From an uncultured Alphaproteobacteria bacterium (GTDB lineage Bacteria > Pseudomonadota > Alphaproteobacteria > Bin95), in the NCBI GenBank assembly GCA_913060845.1, contig CAJXVF010000094.1:1-7837 (forward strand): a stretch of 7,837 bases of DNA. The letters run 5' to 3'. Of this stretch, positions 5,030 to 7,837 are shown piece by piece. The translations under genes were made by a program, and so were the position numbers. The notes under the pieces were generated by a model. That model saw nothing but the letters and a program-made list of their open reading frames with translations, searched no databases and was not told where the DNA came from. How positions within the stretch are numbered: the first letter of the stretch is position 1; each line of letters begins with the position of its first letter.

Positions 5030-6742
5030 ATGAATCACCTGCTTGAAGTCGAAGGCCTGACAGTCGATTACCCAATACGCCGTGGCGTATTTACGGCGAT
5101 TGAGGATGTTTCCTTCCACGTTTCTGCAGGTGAAATCCTTGGCGTTGTCGGCGAATCTGGCGCTGGAAAATCTACTGTAGGCGCCGCGATTATGCGGCTG
5201 ATTGATTATCCGGGCTTCATTCGCTCCGGCAAGATCGTTTTGTCTGGTCTTGATCTGGCGTCTCTATCTGATCAGGATATGACAGCGGCACGCGGTCGGC
5301 GGATCGGGATGATCTTCCAGGATCCGCTGACAGCGCTCAATCCTGTGCTGACCATCGGCACGCAGATCCGGGAGACAATCCGCAAGCACACCAAGCTCAC
5401 CGGTAAGGCCGTTGACGCCCGCGCCGTTGAACTTTTAGCCCAGGTTGGCATTCCAGAGCCTGAACGCCGGCTGGCGCAGTATCCGCATCAGTTCTCTGGC
5501 GGTATGCGTCAACGTGTGGTGATCGCCATTGCGCTCTCGGGTGAGCCTGAATTGCTGGTAGCGGATGAGCCGACCACCGCGCTCGATGTCTCAATCCAAT
5601 CCGAAATCCTGGACCTAATCCGCGGTCTATGCCGGGACAGGAACCTCGGCGTTATTTTGATTACCCATGATATGGCGGTCATTAACGAAGTGACGGACCG
5701 GGTGGCTGTCATGCTGCGCGGCCATATCGTTGAAATCAACGATACCCGCAGCATTATTGATGCACCGGCACACCCCTACACCCAAAGCCTGATTTCTGCG
5801 GTACCGCGCACAGATGTGAAGCTCGACCGCTTCCAAATGGTGGACGCGACGGCTGGCGGTGAGAGCGCCGTTGAAGCGATGGGCAAGGAAGTCGCATGGC
5901 TTCGCGCTGCTGTAACTGAGGAAGCAGAGGCGGCGGCTCCGCCAATGATCGAGGTGGAGAACCTAACTGTCCGGTTCATCAAGTCGCGCGGTCTGCTGGC
6001 CAGGTGGCACACATATTTCAACGCCGTCGATGATGTGACGCTTGAAGTGCGGCGCGGTGAGACTTTCGGTCTTGTTGGCGAAAGTGGGTCGGGCAAGTCT
6101 ACCGTCGCTAAAACCGTCGTCGGCTTAGAGCCGCCTTATAAAGGCAAGGTGCTTTACAAGGGCGTCGATATCTCAGCTTTGTCTAAGGATTCAGGTCTCA
6201 GGGCGAACTGCACCGACATGCAGATCATTTTCCAGGACCCATTCTCCAGCTTGAACCCGCGCATGCGCGTTCGCCAGATTATTTCTGAGCCAATGGTTTA
6301 TCATAACCTGGCGGAGAAGAATGAGGCGAATGCCGTAGCGGATGAATTGCTGGTGCGCGTTGGCTTGGACAAAGCGGCAGGGGACAAATACCCACATCAG
6401 TTTTCCGGCGGCCAGCGACAGCGCATTTGCATTGCCCGCGCGCTGGTTATGCGCCCGCGCATGTTGATCTGTGATGAGCCGACATCGGCGCTTGATGTGT
6501 CGATCCAGGCGTCACTGCTGAACCTGCTGAAGGATCTGCAGGAGGAGCTTGGCCTCACCATGCTGTTCATTAGCCATGACCTCGCCGTCATTCGTCAGAT
6601 GTGTGACCGGGTTGCTGTCATGCGCTATGGCAAGCTCTGTGAAGTTGCGGACAGTGAGACTTTATTTGCGGACCCGCAGCACCCATATACGAGGGAGTTG
6701 CTGCGTTTGGCGCCGAAGTTCAGCCGCCAAGTCGCCGTATAA
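5030..6742 (+). CDS. Peptide/nickel-type ABC transporter, fused double ATP-binding protein
   Basis: A 570-residue protein with two ATPase domains in tandem, of the DppD-DppF/GsiA/YejF type that powers import of peptides, glutathione or related solutes. Domain 1 has Walker A GESGAGKST (41-49), signature FSGGMRQR (155-162), Walker B LLVADEP with D179/E180, and H-loop H213. A linker of about 45 residues, including an Ala/Glu-rich stretch, leads to domain 2 at about 306. Domain 2 has Walker A GESGSGKST (350-358), signature FSGGQRQR (458-465), Walker B MLICDEP with D482/E483, and H516. Both domains carry the PYT motif of the oligopeptide-transporter C-terminal region (AHPYTQSL, QHPYTREL). All catalytic residues look intact, so both sites should hydrolyse ATP. 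The ATG at 5030 has GAGG 7 nt upstream. No permease or binding protein is in the window; the neighbours are a divergent GNAT gene and a downstream SPFH gene. The true substrate cannot be read from this subunit alone. Confidence 0.93.
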   Translation: MNHLLEVEGLTVDYPIRRGVFTAIEDVSFHVSAGEILGVVGESGAGKSTVGAAIMRLIDYPGFIRSGKIVLSGLDLASLSDQDMTAARGRRIGMIFQDPLTALNPVLTIGTQIRETIRKHTKLTGKAVDARAVELLAQVGIPEPERRLAQYPHQFSGGMRQRVVIAIALSGEPELLVADEPTTALDVSIQSEILDLIRGLCRDRNLGVILITHDMAVINEVTDRVAVMLRGHIVEINDTRSIIDAPAHPYTQSLISAVPRTDVKLDRFQMVDATAGGESAVEAMGKEVAWLRAAVTEEAEAAAPPMIEVENLTVRFIKSRGLLARWHTYFNAVDDVTLEVRRGETFGLVGESGSGKSTVAKTVVGLEPPYKGKVLYKGVDISALSKDSGLRANCTDMQIIFQDPFSSLNPRMRVRQIISEPMVYHNLAEKNEANAVADELLVRVGLDKAAGDKYPHQFSGGQRQRICIARALVMRPRMLICDEPTSALDVSIQASLLNLLKDLQEELGLTMLFISHDLAVIRQMCDRVAVMRYGKLCEVADSETLFADPQHPYTRELLRLAPKFSRQVAV

Positions 6743-6757
6743 AGCAGCACGTTTTTT

Positions 6758-6766
6758 AGGAGAAGG
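6758..6766 (+). promoter_or_regulatory. Ribosome-binding site of the SPFH gene
   Basis: AGGAGAAGG lies in the 33 nt gap after the ABC gene stop. The AGGAG part sits 7 nt before a TTG (6770-6772) and 13 nt before the ATG (6776-6778), while the AAGG part sits 9 nt before the ATG. Both starts are possible; they differ by two residues (MN). I chose the ATG because of its codon. Confidence 0.65.
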
Positions 6767-6775
6767 TTTTTGAAT

Positions 6776-7800
6776 ATGGACTTTGGGATTGATCCAGCTG
6801 GCCTCGTCGCCATCATACTCGTCGTCTTGGCACTTTTGGTTATTTTCAAAGGCGTTGTGGTGGTCAGCCAGGGCCAGGAATACACAGTGGAGCGATTTGG
6901 ACGGTATACGCGCACACTTCGCCCAGGCCTTCACATTATCGTGCCGTTTTTTGATAAAATTGGTAGACGCTTGAACGTGATGGAGCAGGTTCTTGATGTT
7001 CCAACACAGGAAGTTATCACGCGAGATAACGCCAGCGTTCAGGTTGACGGCGTCGTCTTCTATCAAATTATGGACCCAGTTGCCGCGGCTTATGAGGTGC
7101 GTCAGTTAACGCTTGCCATCGTCAATATTACGATGACAAACCTGCGTACAGTTATGGGGTCCATGGACCTGGATGAGCTCTTGTCTCAGCGGGATCGTAT
7201 CAACAGCCAATTGTTGGTGGTGCTGGATGAAGCAACCAACTCTTGGGGCGTGAAGATCACCCGTGTTGAGGTGAAGGATATTTCACCGCCGGCAGATCTT
7301 GTCGCCGCGATGAACCGCCAGATGAAAGCAGAGCGCGATAAGCGCGCCCAGGTGCTTGAGGCCGAAGGCTCCCGTCAGTCCGAAGTGCTGCGCGCAGAGG
7401 GTGAAAAGCAGTCGCAGATCCTTGAGGCTGAAGGTCGCCGCGAGGCTGCATTCCGTGATGCTGAAGCGCGTGAGCGTGAAGCAGAAGCCGAAGCGACCGC
7501 GACCCGTCTCGTCTCCGAGGCGATCCAAAACGGCAACCCACAGGCAATCAACTACTTCATCGCCCAGCGGTATGTAGAAGCGCTAGAAGCGGTCGCCAGC
7601 GCGCCGAACCAGAAGCTGATCATGATGCCGCTAGAAGCCAGCGGCGTTATCGGCTCACTCGCTGGTATTGCTGAACTGGCTAAAGACGCATTTGGCGGCG
7701 GGTCTAACAACAGCCCAACAACACCGCCGCCAGCACCCCGGCAGCCACAGCAAAGTGGCTCCGTGCCGTCCAGCTATGTCTCAGCCGCTGCACCGGGTGC
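6776..7800 (+). CDS. qmcA: QmcA-like SPFH/Band 7 (paraslipin) membrane protein, 3' end missing
   Basis: An SPFH-domain (stomatin/prohibitin) protein of the paraslipin/QmcA type, a membrane scaffold family that forms large oligomers and often partners with NfeD-type proteins in membrane quality control. Residues 9-30 form an N-terminal transmembrane segment. The SPFH domain follows, with VERFGRYTRTLRPGLH (38-53), then the region with DLDELLSQRDRINSQL and the PPADLVAAMNRQMKAERDKR stretch. From about 184 to 242 a charged coiled coil contains near-repeats of 11 residues (VLEAEGSRQSE, VLRAEGEKQSQ, ILEAEGRREAA). The conserved VSEAIQNGNPQAINYFIAQR leads to SLAGIAELAKDAFGGG, and a Pro/Gln/Ser-rich tail begins near 311. 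About 341 residues are genuine. Codons after 7800 come from an adapter, so the apparent ending CLLYTSDAADE and TAG are false and the true C-terminus is unknown. The gene is 33 nt after the ABC gene and probably co-transcribed; an nfeD gene downstream would be expected but is off the contig. Confidence 0.9.
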
Positions 7801-7837
7801 CTGTCTCTTATACACATCTGACGCTGCCGACGAATAG
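7801..7837. other. Sequencing adapter remnant (Nextera/Tn5 mosaic end), not genomic
   Basis: 7801-7819 is CTGTCTCTTATACACATCT, the synthetic 19 bp Tn5 mosaic end, and 7820-7833 is GACGCTGCCGACGA, which completes the reverse complement of the Nextera read-1 adapter. All 33 bases match from memory. The remaining ATAG (7834-7837) fits the start of the reverse complement of i5 index 502 (CTCTCTAT), although four bases are weak support. The sequence sits at the very end of the contig, as expected for adapter read-through that was not trimmed before assembly. Natural Tn5 ends differ in several positions, so this is not a real transposon end. Confidence 0.97.

Noticed and set aside
7801..7819. Tn5-like transposon end at the right edge
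   Set aside because: The sequence is the engineered mosaic end and is followed directly by the adapter arm, so it is library-derived rather than a natural mobile element.
7835..7837. TAG as the true stop codon of the SPFH gene
   Set aside because: It lies in the adapter/index remnant, so the gene is simply truncated at 7800.

Overview
The window is about 7.8 kb of gene-dense bacterial chromosome with moderately high GC. The protein families and their styles suggest an alphaproteobacterium, possibly in or near the Sphingomonadales; that placement is an impression from protein style, not a proof. There are no RNA genes, CRISPR arrays, insertion sequences or phage genes.

Left part (1-3875), all on the minus strand. 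Read in the direction of transcription it holds an exported four-EF-hand protein followed by a rho-independent terminator, a DUF924 protein, an L-threonine-aldolase-family PLP enzyme, a membrane fatty acid hydroxylase/sterol desaturase, a small DOPA 4,5-dioxygenase-like protein, and a beta-lactamase-fold serine hydrolase cut by the left edge. The last four genes are packed with 23 nt and 14 nt overlaps and a 2 nt gap, so they almost certainly form one translationally coupled operon. What they do together is not known to me, and this cluster is the best candidate here for an undescribed pathway.

Middle part (3876-5029). A 164 bp divergent intergenic region separates the EF-hand gene from a plus-strand VOC (glyoxalase-fold) gene. 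The VOC gene converges with a minus-strand GNAT acetyltransferase, and their stop codons overlap. The GNAT gene is in turn divergent from the next gene, with only 28 bp between the two start codons.

Right part (5030-7800), plus strand. A double-ATPase peptide/nickel-type ABC transporter subunit is followed 33 bp later by a QmcA-like SPFH membrane protein. No permease or solute-binding protein lies in the window.

The last 37 bases are not genomic. Positions 7801-7833 match, from memory, the Nextera (Tn5 mosaic end) sequencing adapter exactly, and 7834-7837 look like the start of an index. The apparent C-terminus and stop codon of the SPFH gene are therefore artefacts; the gene runs off the real end of the contig at 7800.

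Overall the gene content is mostly ordinary housekeeping and accessory metabolism. The points most worth attention are the adapter remnant, the tightly coupled four-enzyme operon, and the terminator placed just before the DUF924 start codon.
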